A DNA stretch of 40,798 nt from Myxococcota bacterium (GTDB lineage Bacteria > Myxococcota_A > UBA9160 > UBA4427). The position numbers were made by a program, and so were the translations under genes. The notes beneath the pieces were generated by a model, which was not told the origin of the DNA, searched no databases, and saw only the letters and a program-made list of their open reading frames with translations. Shown here piece after piece: positions 1 to 7,829 of this stretch (position 1 is its first letter; every line of letters starts with the position of its first letter). Where the stretch lies: contig JASMLK010000008.1 in assembly GCA_030748735.1 (NCBI GenBank), positions 1 through 40,798 of the forward strand, written 5' to 3'.

Positions 1-27
1 ACCGACACCGACACCGACACCGACACC
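1..27. repeat. ACCGAC hexanucleotide tandem repeat at window edge
   Basis: Four full copies of ACCGAC plus a partial copy run from the first base and may continue to the left. The repeat keeps frame on both strands. It reads as Pro-Thr repeats (plus, closing with a hydrophobic stretch and a TGA at 74-76), Thr-Asp repeats (plus, another frame) or Gly-Val repeats (minus, see the 1-72 entry). Which reading is used cannot be decided from 27 bases. Confidence 0.8.
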
Positions 28-72
28 GCCAACGACGGCGGCGACGGTGATGTTGATCGCGGCGATCGTCAT
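1..72 (-). CDS. Possible start of a hydrophobic protein running off the left edge
   Basis: An ATG at 72 on the minus strand lies 13 bases after the GDPD stop codon and opens a frame that reaches the window edge. The 24 visible residues are hydrophobic (Met-Thr-Ile-Ala-Ala-Ile, then Val/Ala) and end in Gly-Val repeats from the hexamer tract. This would suit a membrane segment or signal anchor. The spacing and strand suit the next gene of the GDPD/acyl-CoA dehydrogenase operon. No clear Shine-Dalgarno sequence is visible. The opposite strand also gives a plausible hydrophobic protein end, so this is a tentative call. Confidence 0.28.
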   Translation of the reverse strand, partial: MTIAAINITVAAVVGGVGVGVGVG

Positions 73-85
73 CTGAGCCACGACT

Positions 86-1012
86 TCAGCGCGCCTTCCG
101 TTGGCGCTCGGGACGCGTTCGCTTTCGCAGCAGCAGTTCGCGCACCAGCCGGTCGGGCCAGTTGGTCGTCATGCCGAAGGCGCCCATGTCGATGGCGCGG
201 TGCATGTCCGCGTCGCTCTTGATACGCCACGCGCGAATCTCGAGACCACTCTCCACCGCGTACCGGACGAGCGCTGGCGAAAGGTCTTCGGAGGCGAAGC
301 CCACCTGATCGAAGCCGGCCTTCTTTGCGTGGTCGATGGCCTTTTTCTGTAGCGACAGGGTGGTGACGTCTGGCCCCGCACCAGCTTCGCGACGAAGGGT
401 CATGGCGTCGCCTACGAGCAAGCCCGCCGGAATATCGGGGGCGACTTCGCGCGCCCGGACCAGCTGTTCGAACATGAACGACGTGAAGCGCACGTTCGCT
501 TCCAGGCGATACGCCCGGACCTGCTCGAGGGCGAGGGGAGCCAGTGCTTCGTCGCCACTCTTGAGTTCGACGTGGTAGTAGAGCGTGTCGCCAAACGCTT
601 CGAACACGGCGGCCAGGGTACACAGCCGTGTACCGGCATGCTTCGTTTCGATTTCGGGATGGGTGCGGTCGAACCAGCTGCCGATGTCCATGTCGAGCAA
701 GTCGTTGGCGTCGTGGTCACGCACCTTGCCGGAGCGGCCGGTCTTCTCGCGCAGGGTGGCGTCGTGATAGAGCACGACGACGTCGTCGCGACTCAGCTGG
801 ATGTCGAGTTCGACGTCGACCGCGCCCAGTTCGCGTGCCATTTCGAACGCCACGATCGTGTTCTCGGGTGCATAGGCCGACGCACCGCGGTGGGCGATCA
901 CTTCGAAGGGAGTGGGGAAGGGCTTCGACACGTTGGGTCCCGCACAGGCCAGGGGGGCCAGAAAGCAGAAAAGAAGAGCGATCGATCGGATCGGATGCAG
1001 ATGCCGCGTCAT
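86..1012 (-). CDS. Glycerophosphodiester phosphodiesterase, exported
   Basis: 308 aa. Hydrolyses glycerophosphodiesters to sn-glycerol 3-phosphate and an alcohol. GDPD signatures are clear: His-Arg-Gly at 41-43 followed by the Pro-Glu-Asn-Thr element near 49-52, the metal-binding Glu68 and Asp70 in VELD, and His83-Asp84, the second catalytic His. The first 24 residues are a Sec signal peptide (basic start, LLFCFLAPLACA core). The Cys in PLAC could make it a lipoprotein, although the residue at -3 is Pro rather than the usual Leu. Either way it acts in the periplasm or on the outer membrane. The start is chosen from the signal peptide and a G-rich site just upstream. It follows the acyl-CoA dehydrogenase pair by 62 bases and probably belongs to that transcript, linking phospholipid headgroup salvage with acyl-chain oxidation. 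Substrate unknown. Confidence 0.9.
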   Translation of the reverse strand: MTRHLHPIRSIALLFCFLAPLACAGPNVSKPFPTPFEVIAHRGASAYAPENTIVAFEMARELGAVDVELDIQLSRDDVVVLYHDATLREKTGRSGKVRDHDANDLLDMDIGSWFDRTHPEIETKHAGTRLCTLAAVFEAFGDTLYYHVELKSGDEALAPLALEQVRAYRLEANVRFTSFMFEQLVRAREVAPDIPAGLLVGDAMTLRREAGAGPDVTTLSLQKKAIDHAKKAGFDQVGFASEDLSPALVRYAVESGLEIRAWRIKSDADMHRAIDMGAFGMTTNWPDRLVRELLLRKRTRPERQRKAR

Positions 1013-1074
1013 CGGGTTGCCCCCCGTCGTGTCTCGTTGATGTGCTCGTGACGAGGGTGCAGTCCTCCCGTCCG

Positions 1075-2205
1075 TCAGTCCTTCGGCAGCCCCAGGATAC
1101 GCTCCCCGATGATGTTGCGCTGGATGTTCGGTGAGCCGCCGCCGATCACGGTGCCGTGGAAGACCAACGAGGTGCGTTGCCAGTCGCCCGGCTCCACGGC
1201 TTCGGGGCCGAGTAGCCCGAGGGCGAGGTCGTGCATCTCGATTTCGAGGGGGCCGCGCAACCACTTGTTGACCGACGTCTCGGTCCCCGGCAGTTCGCCC
1301 TTCAATTGGTGCGTGAGATGGCGCATGCCGTTCAGTCGCATGGCCGAGATGCGACAGTCGAAGCGCGCGATCTGGCGGCGGACTTCGGGGTCTTCGAGGG
1401 CGGGGCGTCCTCCGCGTGTGGCCCGGCGGGCGAGGTCTTTCAAGCGGTCGAGCTGCTGCACCATGGTGGTGCTTTCGGAGATGCCCGTTCGTTCGTTCGC
1501 GAGCGCGCCCATCACCACACGCCAGCCCTGGCCTTCGTCGCCCAGGCGGTTTGCGACGGGCACGCGGACCTCGTTGAAGAACACCTGGTTGAAGCTGTGG
1601 TCCCCGACCAGGTTCGGAATCGGGTTGACCTCGATGCCGGGGCTCTTCATGTCGATCAGCACACAGGTGATGCCCCCGTAGCGGTCGGCGCTCTCGGTGC
1701 GCACCAGCATGAAGATCCACTGCGCCTTGTGGGCCAGGGTGGTCCAGATCTTCTGCCCGGTGACGATGTACTCGTCGCCTTCGCGCACTGCGCGGGTCTT
1801 GAGCGACGCGAGGTCACTCCCGCTATCGGGTTCCGAATAACCGGTGCACCAGATCGAGCGGCAGTTCAGTAGATCGGGCAGCCAGCGTTGTTTTTGTTCT
1901 TCGGTGCCGTGGTTGATCAACGCAGGGCCGACCCAGGTGAGCCCCATGAAGTCGCTCCCGAGCGCGGGGGCGCGCGCCTCCGACATCTCTTCCTTCAGGA
2001 TGAACTGCTCGATCAACGACCCGCCGCCGCCTCCGGCTTCTTTGGGCCAGGAAAAGCCGATCCACTTCTTGGCGATGAGCGCCTGGTGCCAGCCTTCGAG
2101 GGCGTCGGGGTCTTCGTGCTCGTCTTCGGGGATGTTGTGTTCGGCAATGAAGGCGCGCACTTCTTCGCGAAAGGCTTCTTCTTCGGCGGTGTAGTGGAAG
2201 TCCAT
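1075..2205 (-). CDS. Acyl-CoA dehydrogenase, subunit with candidate catalytic Glu
   Basis: 376 aa FAD flavoprotein of the acyl-CoA dehydrogenase family, introducing an alpha,beta double bond into an acyl-CoA. The N-terminal helical domain covers about 1-115. The flavin/substrate beta domain holds CTGYSEPDSGSDLASL (120-135) and GQKIWTT (150-156). The C-terminal helical domain ends in GGGSPNIQRNIIGERILGL. The usual MCAD-type C-terminal Glu (YEGT) is missing. Glu238 in ANERTG sits where helix-G catalytic bases occur in isovaleryl-CoA and ChsE-type dehydrogenases, so it is the candidate base (inference by analogy). It begins only two bases after the stop of the other dehydrogenase, with GGAGG upstream, so the two are surely cotranscribed. 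Similar tandem pairs in actinobacterial steroid side-chain degradation (FadE26/27, FadE28/29) form alpha2beta2 heterotetramers. Confidence 0.92.
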   Translation of the reverse strand: MDFHYTAEEEAFREEVRAFIAEHNIPEDEHEDPDALEGWHQALIAKKWIGFSWPKEAGGGGGSLIEQFILKEEMSEARAPALGSDFMGLTWVGPALINHGTEEQKQRWLPDLLNCRSIWCTGYSEPDSGSDLASLKTRAVREGDEYIVTGQKIWTTLAHKAQWIFMLVRTESADRYGGITCVLIDMKSPGIEVNPIPNLVGDHSFNQVFFNEVRVPVANRLGDEGQGWRVVMGALANERTGISESTTMVQQLDRLKDLARRATRGGRPALEDPEVRRQIARFDCRISAMRLNGMRHLTHQLKGELPGTETSVNKWLRGPLEIEMHDLALGLLGPEAVEPGDWQRTSLVFHGTVIGGGSPNIQRNIIGERILGLPKD

Positions 2206-2207
2206 GC

Positions 2208-3329
2208 TCAGAGTCCTCCGAGTCGTGCGACGCGTTCGAGGTGGTGGATCTCGTCGCCGAAGGCGGGGCGCGCCCACTTCGAACGTTTCAGGTAGAGCTG
2301 CACGTCGTACTCCTCCGTGTATCCCACCGCGCCGTGGAGCTGGATCGCGCCGACACCGATGTCGGTGAACGCTTCGGTGGCGAACGCCTTGGCGCGCGAC
2401 GCTGCGAGGGGGGCGTCCTCGGGCTTTTCTTCGATCGCCCAGGCCGCGTAGTAGAGCAGGGAGCGGATCGATTCGAGGTCGACGTACATCTCCGCCAGGG
2501 GGTGCTTCACGCCCTGGTAGCGGCCGATCGCCGAGCCGAACTGCACGCGGTCCTTGGCGTATTGAACGGTCATCGCGTGGATCGCGGTGCCCGCACCGAG
2601 GATCTCGGCGGTGGTGGCCACGGCGCCGCGATCGAGTGTGCTTTCGAGTACGCGCTGGGCATCGTCTCCAGAAGCGAGGACGTCTTCGGGGGCTACGCGC
2701 AGGTTGGCGAGGGTGACGTGACCAATGCGCCTGGTGCGGTCGACGGTTTCGCGGGGTTCGACCGTGATGCCAGCGGTTGCTGCGGGGACGTAGGCGAGAT
2801 GGAGCGCGTCGGTGTCGTCGGTGAAGGCGATCAAGATCGAAGTCGCGTTCGGGGCGTCGATCACGTGGAGCCTGGTACCGCTCACACGGAACGCATCGCC
2901 ATCGCGCGTTGCGCGTGGCTTGGCCGCGCCCAGTGCGGGCGCCGAAGCATCGTCGAGCAGGGCCAGCGCGCCGATTTCGTCGCCGCTGGCGAGCCCGGGA
3001 AGCCAGCGTTCCTTCTGCGCGTCGCTTGCGAAGTCGGCGATCGTGCTGCCCGCGATCAGGGTGGAAATGAGTGGTGAAGGAAAGAGCGCGCGTCCCGTTT
3101 CCTCGAGCACGACGATCAGGTCGATCCAGCCCAGGCCCGCGCCGCCGTACTTCTCGCCGATGACGAGGCCGGTCCAGCCGAGCTCCGCGATCGTCTTCCA
3201 TTGCTTCGGGCAGTAGCCCTCCGGGTTGCTCGTGGTTCGCCGCACTTCGTCGAGGGGCGACTGCTCTTCGAGGAACTTGCGCGCTTCGCTGTGGAGCAGT
3301 TCCTGTTCTTCGGTCAGACCAAAATTCAT
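2208..3329 (-). CDS. Acyl-CoA dehydrogenase, partner subunit
   Basis: 373 aa acyl-CoA dehydrogenase family protein. The start at MNFGLTEEQ is preceded by CGAGGAA. It has the N-terminal helical domain with an EKYGGAGLGWID stretch, a weakly conserved flavin domain (no TEPxxGSD motif; the region reads LALLDDASAPALGAAKP), and a well-conserved C-terminal domain with RVQFGSAIGRYQGVKH and LHGAVGYTEEYD. A degenerate flavin segment in one member and a good one in its neighbour is what heteromeric alpha2beta2 dehydrogenases show. First gene of a minus-strand operon with the second dehydrogenase and GDPD. Its substrate is not predictable; sterol- or terpenoid-derived acyl-CoA is a guess from family resemblance and from a P450 and KSI-like protein elsewhere in the window. 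Confidence 0.9.
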   Translation of the reverse strand: MNFGLTEEQELLHSEARKFLEEQSPLDEVRRTTSNPEGYCPKQWKTIAELGWTGLVIGEKYGGAGLGWIDLIVVLEETGRALFPSPLISTLIAGSTIADFASDAQKERWLPGLASGDEIGALALLDDASAPALGAAKPRATRDGDAFRVSGTRLHVIDAPNATSILIAFTDDTDALHLAYVPAATAGITVEPRETVDRTRRIGHVTLANLRVAPEDVLASGDDAQRVLESTLDRGAVATTAEILGAGTAIHAMTVQYAKDRVQFGSAIGRYQGVKHPLAEMYVDLESIRSLLYYAAWAIEEKPEDAPLAASRAKAFATEAFTDIGVGAIQLHGAVGYTEEYDVQLYLKRSKWARPAFGDEIHHLERVARLGGL

Positions 3330-3483
3330 GCATTCCTCGCGGGTGGGTGCGTGGCGATCCTGCGTTGGAGATCGCCGAGGATACCGCGACGCAGCGCCGA
3401 ACATCGCTTGTGGTGCCGGCGCGTCCATCACATCCTACGATGCTTCGAAGGGGCCCGAACTGCTGAGGAACGAAGCCAGGCGA

Positions 3484-4899
3484 ATGCGTAGGATGCGGCG
3501 GAGCGGGCGGGTTCGGACACTCGCGTTCGCCATGCGGGTTTTCGGGTGCCGATCGGGGCTCGTCCTCGCGATGATCGTGGCGTCGATCTCGCTCCCCTCA
3601 GCCGCCGAAACCGAACGCAACGTCGAAGAGACCGGCACCGCATACGATCCGTGGCAGGGGCTCGAGCGGGACGGTCGCATCCCCTCGATCGACATGCCGG
3701 ACGACATCGAGAACCCCGACCACTGGCGCTACTACCCCGAGGGCCGCATCAAGCCCGGCAATCCTGTCGAACGATTCCTGATCACCACCTTTGCGGCGCC
3801 CTACGTGTATCACGACAGCGACGTCGGAACCGTCTTCGGGATGGCGTTCACCGACATCGACTTCCGTGGGCAGCGGCGGCGCGAGTTCATCGGTGCGTTC
3901 GCGTCGTACAGTACCGAGGGGCAGCAGTTCTACACCGCGGTCTGGGAACGCTGGATGCACCATCGCGAGCTTGCCGGTGGTGGCGTGTTGATCGAGGACC
4001 GTAGCCATTGGCGTCTGCGGGCGAGCTATAGCAATACGCTGACCCGTCGTTTCTTCGGGATCGGACCGAATACCAGGGAACGTGACGAGGCCAGCTATAC
4101 CGATGAGCTGGTATGGCTCGAGGCGGGGTTCGAAAAGGCGCTGCCGCGGCCGGGGTCGGATTGGATCGTTGGCGTCAACCTGCGAGGCGAGCTGCACGAA
4201 CTCGCCGACGGTCGCGTCGGCGGTGCCCTCGACGCTGACGAACTCAACCCTCGAGCCTTCGATGACGTCAAGCATCAGGACCTCGGCCGGATCTTCGTCA
4301 CCGTGCGTCGCGACACACGGGATAGCCCCGTGAACCCCTATCGGGGTTGGATGATCGGTGGCGACATCGACTCGGCCCCGCTCCAGACGGGAGGCGACGT
4401 GGGTGCGCTGTACCGCATCCACGGCAACTGGGTCCACGCACTGCCACCGCTCTTTCACGACGGTGGTGACGAAGACGAAGAGAATCCGCCGACCGACACC
4501 TTCAGTGTCGGAGCGAGGGTCGAACTCACTTCGGGAGACCTCCCGTTCTTTGCCTTGCCGACGGTGGGTGGGCGCCGGGACCTGCGCGGCTTCATCGAGG
4601 GACGCTTCCGCGGAGGCGCGTCCTGGGTCGCCGGTGGTGAGTATCGCTTCTACTTCATTCCCCGCGGCTTTTCGCTGCCGCGCTTCTCGACGATTCGCGT
4701 CGAACGCGTGGGTGCTGGTTTCTTCTACGAAGCGGGCAACGTGGCGAAGAACGGAAACGACCTGTTCGACCACAAGGTCCGTCACAGCTATGGCCTGGGC
4801 CTGCGCTTCATGGTCGAGCGCACGGCCCCGTTCCGGGTCGACATCGCGTTTTCGGAAGACGGCTACGAGTTCAGCGCCGGCTTCGGCTTCGTGTTCTAG
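3484..4899 (+). CDS. Omp85/BamA-family surface-antigen barrel protein without POTRA repeats
   Basis: About 471 aa. Outer-membrane 16-stranded barrel of the bacterial surface antigen (Omp85 C-terminal) type. Diagnostic are RRDTRDSPVNPYRGWMIGGD, the classic DTRDxPxNPxRG strand pair, and GGRRDLRGF, the form here of the lid-lock VRGY/F motif, followed by barrel strands ending in FGFVF with terminal Phe. A signal peptide ends at LPSAAE. The roughly 80 residues between it and the barrel are too few for POTRA domains, so it resembles short BamA/TamA-related proteins that are not the essential BamA. Start uncertain: ATG 3484 has GAGGAA 12 bases upstream; ATG 3532 gives a more compact signal peptide but has no Shine-Dalgarno. 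A 31-bp palindrome starts on its stop codon. Confidence 0.85.
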   Translation: MRRMRRSGRVRTLAFAMRVFGCRSGLVLAMIVASISLPSAAETERNVEETGTAYDPWQGLERDGRIPSIDMPDDIENPDHWRYYPEGRIKPGNPVERFLITTFAAPYVYHDSDVGTVFGMAFTDIDFRGQRRREFIGAFASYSTEGQQFYTAVWERWMHHRELAGGGVLIEDRSHWRLRASYSNTLTRRFFGIGPNTRERDEASYTDELVWLEAGFEKALPRPGSDWIVGVNLRGELHELADGRVGGALDADELNPRAFDDVKHQDLGRIFVTVRRDTRDSPVNPYRGWMIGGDIDSAPLQTGGDVGALYRIHGNWVHALPPLFHDGGDEDEENPPTDTFSVGARVELTSGDLPFFALPTVGGRRDLRGFIEGRFRGGASWVAGGEYRFYFIPRGFSLPRFSTIRVERVGAGFFYEAGNVAKNGNDLFDHKVRHSYGLGLRFMVERTAPFRVDIAFSEDGYEFSAGFGFVF

Positions 4900-4927
4900 C
4901 CCGCATTATTCATGAACATCCGGGCTA
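4897..4927. repeat. 31-bp AT-cored palindrome overlapping the Omp85 stop codon
   Basis: Arms TAGCCCG (4897-4903) and CGGGCTA (4921-4927) are perfect inverted repeats. The core holds the 8-bp palindrome TTCATGAA, giving near-complete dyad symmetry over 31 bases. The core is strikingly AT-rich for this genome. It sits between convergent genes, where a bidirectional terminator would be expected, but there is no T-run, and the nested palindrome looks more like a REP element, a protein-binding site or an insertion-sequence end. The left arm supplies the TAG stop of the barrel gene. Confidence 0.7.
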
Positions 4928-4946
4928 GGAGCCTGACCCAAGACTC

Positions 4947-6320
4947 CTAGACGAGCCCGTACGCGAGCATGGCGTCCGCGACCTTCACGAAGCCTGCGAT
5001 GTTGGCCCCCTTCACGTAGTCGACCGTGCCGTTCTCACGCGTACCGTATTCCTTACACCGCATGTGGATGTCGCTCATGATGGCCTGCAGGCGCGTGTCG
5101 ACTTCGGAGCGCGACCAGGACAGACGCAGGGCGTTCTGGCTCTGTTCGAGGCCCGACACCGCGACGCCGCCGGCATTCGCCGCCTTGCCCGGACCGAACA
5201 GCACACCGGCCTGGAGAAAAGCGTGAACGGCATCCGCCTCGGTGGGCATGTTCGCGCCTTCACACACCGCTCTGACCTCGTTCTCGAGCAATGCTTTCGC
5301 GTCGTCGTGGTTCAGTTCGTTCTGGGTTGCACAGGGCAGCGCCACGTCGCAAGGCACCGACCAGGGGCGCTCGCCCGCGTGATAGGTGGCAGTCGGGTAG
5401 CGCTCGACGTACTCGGAGATGCGCCCCCGCTTTACGGTCTTGAGGTCGATCACGAAGTCGAGCTTCTCGGCGTCGATGCCGTCGGAATCGTGGATGAAGC
5501 CGCCAGAATCGGAAAGCGTCACCACCTTCGCGCCGAGCTCGGTGGCCTTCTCGACGGCATAGGTCGCGACATTGCCCGAACCCGAAACGGTCACCGTCTT
5601 GTCGCGCAAGCTGTCACCGGTGTTCTCGAGCATGTGCTGCGCGAAGTAGACGCAGCCATAGCCGGTGGCTTCGGTGCGTACGAGCGAGCCGCCGAACTGC
5701 AGCCCCTTGCCCGTCATGATGCCGGCGAAGCGGTTCTCGAGTCGCTTGTAGTGGCCGAACATGTAACTGATCTCACGCGCCCCAACGCCGATGTCGCCGG
5801 CGGGTACGTCCGTGTCTTCTCCGATGTGACGATGTAACTCGACCATGAGCGATTGACAGAAGCGCATGACCTCGGTGTCGCTCTTGCCCTTGGGGTTGAA
5901 GTTCGATCCCCCCTTGCCGCCGCCCATGGGAAGGCCCGTGAGGCTGTTCTTCAGCACCTGCTCGAAGCCGAGAAACTTGAGCACGCTCTGGGTCACGGTG
6001 GGGTGGAAGCGCATGCCCCCCTTGTAGGGGCCGAGGCTGTTGTTGAACTGCACCCGCCAGGCACGGTTCGTTCGAACGTTGCCCTGGTCGTCCTGCCAGA
6101 CCACGCGAAAGATGATGATGCGATCGGGCTCCGTCATGCGGTCGAGGATCGCCGCGTCGCGATACCTGGAGTGGTCCCGGAGAAAAGGCATGAGGGAGCT
6201 GGCAGCTTCGAAGACGGCCTGGTGAAACTCGGGCTCGTGCGGATTGCGTCGAACCAGCCCGTGCATGAACGCCTGGACGTCTGGATCGTCGGTCAACAAC
6301 GTGGCCTCGTCTTCGGTCAT
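4947..6320 (-). CDS. gdhA: NADP-type glutamate dehydrogenase
   Basis: 457 aa, the normal size of the hexameric small GDH (E. coli GdhA type). Converts 2-oxoglutarate plus ammonia to glutamate with NADPH, in the cytoplasm. Conserved blocks: RTNRAWRVQFNNSLGPYKGG, LPMGGGKGGSNFNPKG with the catalytic-site Lys, DVPAGDIGVGAREI with the catalytic Asp, a Rossmann GSGNVATYA motif, and FGPGKAANAGGVAVS near the C-terminus. The start MTEDEATLL has AAAGGAGA upstream. NADP preference is inferred from overall likeness to GdhA, not from a decisive residue. It is 105 bases downstream of the sulfatase-like gene and probably has its own promoter. Confidence 0.95.
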   Translation of the reverse strand: MTEDEATLLTDDPDVQAFMHGLVRRNPHEPEFHQAVFEAASSLMPFLRDHSRYRDAAILDRMTEPDRIIIFRVVWQDDQGNVRTNRAWRVQFNNSLGPYKGGMRFHPTVTQSVLKFLGFEQVLKNSLTGLPMGGGKGGSNFNPKGKSDTEVMRFCQSLMVELHRHIGEDTDVPAGDIGVGAREISYMFGHYKRLENRFAGIMTGKGLQFGGSLVRTEATGYGCVYFAQHMLENTGDSLRDKTVTVSGSGNVATYAVEKATELGAKVVTLSDSGGFIHDSDGIDAEKLDFVIDLKTVKRGRISEYVERYPTATYHAGERPWSVPCDVALPCATQNELNHDDAKALLENEVRAVCEGANMPTEADAVHAFLQAGVLFGPGKAANAGGVAVSGLEQSQNALRLSWSRSEVDTRLQAIMSDIHMRCKEYGTRENGTVDYVKGANIAGFVKVADAMLAYGLV

Positions 6321-6425
6321 CGCCGGTTCTCCTTTCTGCCGTTTCGGATCGGTCTGGAAGCTGTGCGCGGGCCTGCAGGCTAGCAACGAATGGACGAAGC
6401 AAGGCGCGGGTCCGGGGGCTCGCAG

Positions 6426-7829
6426 TCAGTTGGCATTTTCCGACGGGCGTTTGCCGCTCTGCAGCCGGTCCACCCACATCGCGAGTTCTTCCTGCATGCT
6501 CCGCGCGATGATCTCGCGGCCGGCGTCATCGTCCCTGCTTGCGTCGCGGGGACGGCCGGGGTCGATCAACGTCACTTCGCCGCGGGAGTTTTCGACGACC
6601 TTGCGTTCACCTTTGCGCAATGCGCGCAACGCGACGGCCCATTTTTTCGTGTCGAAGTCGGGGTAGCGGTTCGCCCAGTACTCTTCGCGCAGGGTCACGG
6701 GTTGTGAGTACTCGGCCAGCAGCGCGCGGTCGCGCGAGAGCAAGGCTGTTTCGAGCAGGCTTTGGCCTTCGAGGTCCGCAGCCGATTCGTGCTCGTCGAT
6801 CGCGTGCAGGATGGTGGGCACCACGTCGAGGTGCGAGACGGGCAGGGCGATTTTCTGACCACCGGGAACCCGCGGCGGATAGCGGAAGACGAGAGGAACC
6901 GAGAGCACGTCGTCCGAAAGGGTGAACTCGTGGCCCATCATGCCGGCTCGCCCGAGTTCTTCGCCGTGATCTGCGGTCAGCACCAGCAGGGTCTGGTCGA
7001 GCAGGCCGCGGTCGCGCAGGGCATCGACGAGCCGCTCGAGCTGGCGGTCCTGGTAGGCGATCTCTGCGAGGTAGAGCTTGCGTGCCAGTTCGAGTTCTTC
7101 CTCGGTCGCCTCGCGCGAACCGGTCATGATCGTTTCGGCTTCGGCGATCGAAAAGACGCGGCGTTCGAGACTGGCCGGGTCGATGCCGAGGGCCTCGAGT
7201 CCCTCGTCGGGTGGCGAATAGGGAAGGTGCGCTTCGAGGTAGTTGACGAAGAGATAGAAGGGGCGCGCCGCGGGGTCGATGCGGTCGAGAAAGGCGATCG
7301 CGAGATCGGTTGCGCGCTCGGCGCCCTTGTCTGGCATCGACTCGACGCCCTTGAAGCTCATCTCGAACGCGTCGAATCCCTGTCCGAGCCCCCGGCTCGC
7401 GGCCACCCACGGGTTGCTGCTCACGGCGTGGGTGACGTAGTCGCGCGTCTTCAGGAACTCGGCGATCGTGAGGTACTGCGGGCCGAGCCGGAAGTTTTCG
7501 TGGACGGCTTCGTGTTGACTGGGCGCGAGGCCGGTGAACAGCGTGGCGTGGGAGGGCAGGGTCCATGGCGCTACCGCGTACGCGCGCTCGAAGTGGGTTC
7601 CCTCTGCCGCGAGTCGGTCGAAGGTGGGCGTCACGGGGTGCTCGTTCAAGCGCGCACCCACGCCGTCCGCTCGCACCGTGTCGAGCACGATCATGACGAT
7701 GTGCGGGGATGTCGGCGCTTCTTCTCCGCACCCCATCACGAAGAAGAGGCCGGTTGCGATCACCGTGCTCATCGCGAAGCGGCCCCCCCCGCTCCTGCGC
7801 GACCGGATCTGCGTCCCGGTTCGCGTCAC
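6426..7829 (-). CDS. Sulfatase-family lipoprotein with Thr in place of the FGly Cys
   Basis: 467 aa, alkaline phosphatase superfamily. A VMGC lipobox places the lipidated Cys at 34. The N-terminal metal site VLDTVRADG (48-56) and the second metal site TADHGEELG are present. The nucleophile motif reads T90-L-P-S-H-A instead of Cys/Ser-x-Pro-Ser-Arg, so no formylglycine can form and the following Arg is His. Thr is the nucleophile in lipid-headgroup phosphotransferases of this superfamily such as LtaS, so a phosphotransferase or phosphodiesterase acting on envelope lipids or glycans is as likely as a sulfatase. It starts with GTG inside the stop of the upstream aminotransferase (GTGA overlap), implying translational coupling and a shared job in surface-glycan synthesis or decoration. 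Confidence 0.88.
   Translation of the reverse strand: MTRTGTQIRSRRSGGGRFAMSTVIATGLFFVMGCGEEAPTSPHIVMIVLDTVRADGVGARLNEHPVTPTFDRLAAEGTHFERAYAVAPWTLPSHATLFTGLAPSQHEAVHENFRLGPQYLTIAEFLKTRDYVTHAVSSNPWVAASRGLGQGFDAFEMSFKGVESMPDKGAERATDLAIAFLDRIDPAARPFYLFVNYLEAHLPYSPPDEGLEALGIDPASLERRVFSIAEAETIMTGSREATEEELELARKLYLAEIAYQDRQLERLVDALRDRGLLDQTLLVLTADHGEELGRAGMMGHEFTLSDDVLSVPLVFRYPPRVPGGQKIALPVSHLDVVPTILHAIDEHESAADLEGQSLLETALLSRDRALLAEYSQPVTLREEYWANRYPDFDTKKWAVALRALRKGERKVVENSRGEVTLIDPGRPRDASRDDDAGREIIARSMQEELAMWVDRLQSGKRPSENAN

Noticed and set aside
1..27. Tandem repeat considered as a CRISPR or satellite edge
   Set aside because: Unit is six bases with no spacers.
1075..3333. A 752-codon minus-strand reading that looks like a fused protein
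   Set aside because: Only its last 376 codons are the acyl-CoA dehydrogenase; the upper half is Arg-rich and out of frame with the real second dehydrogenase.
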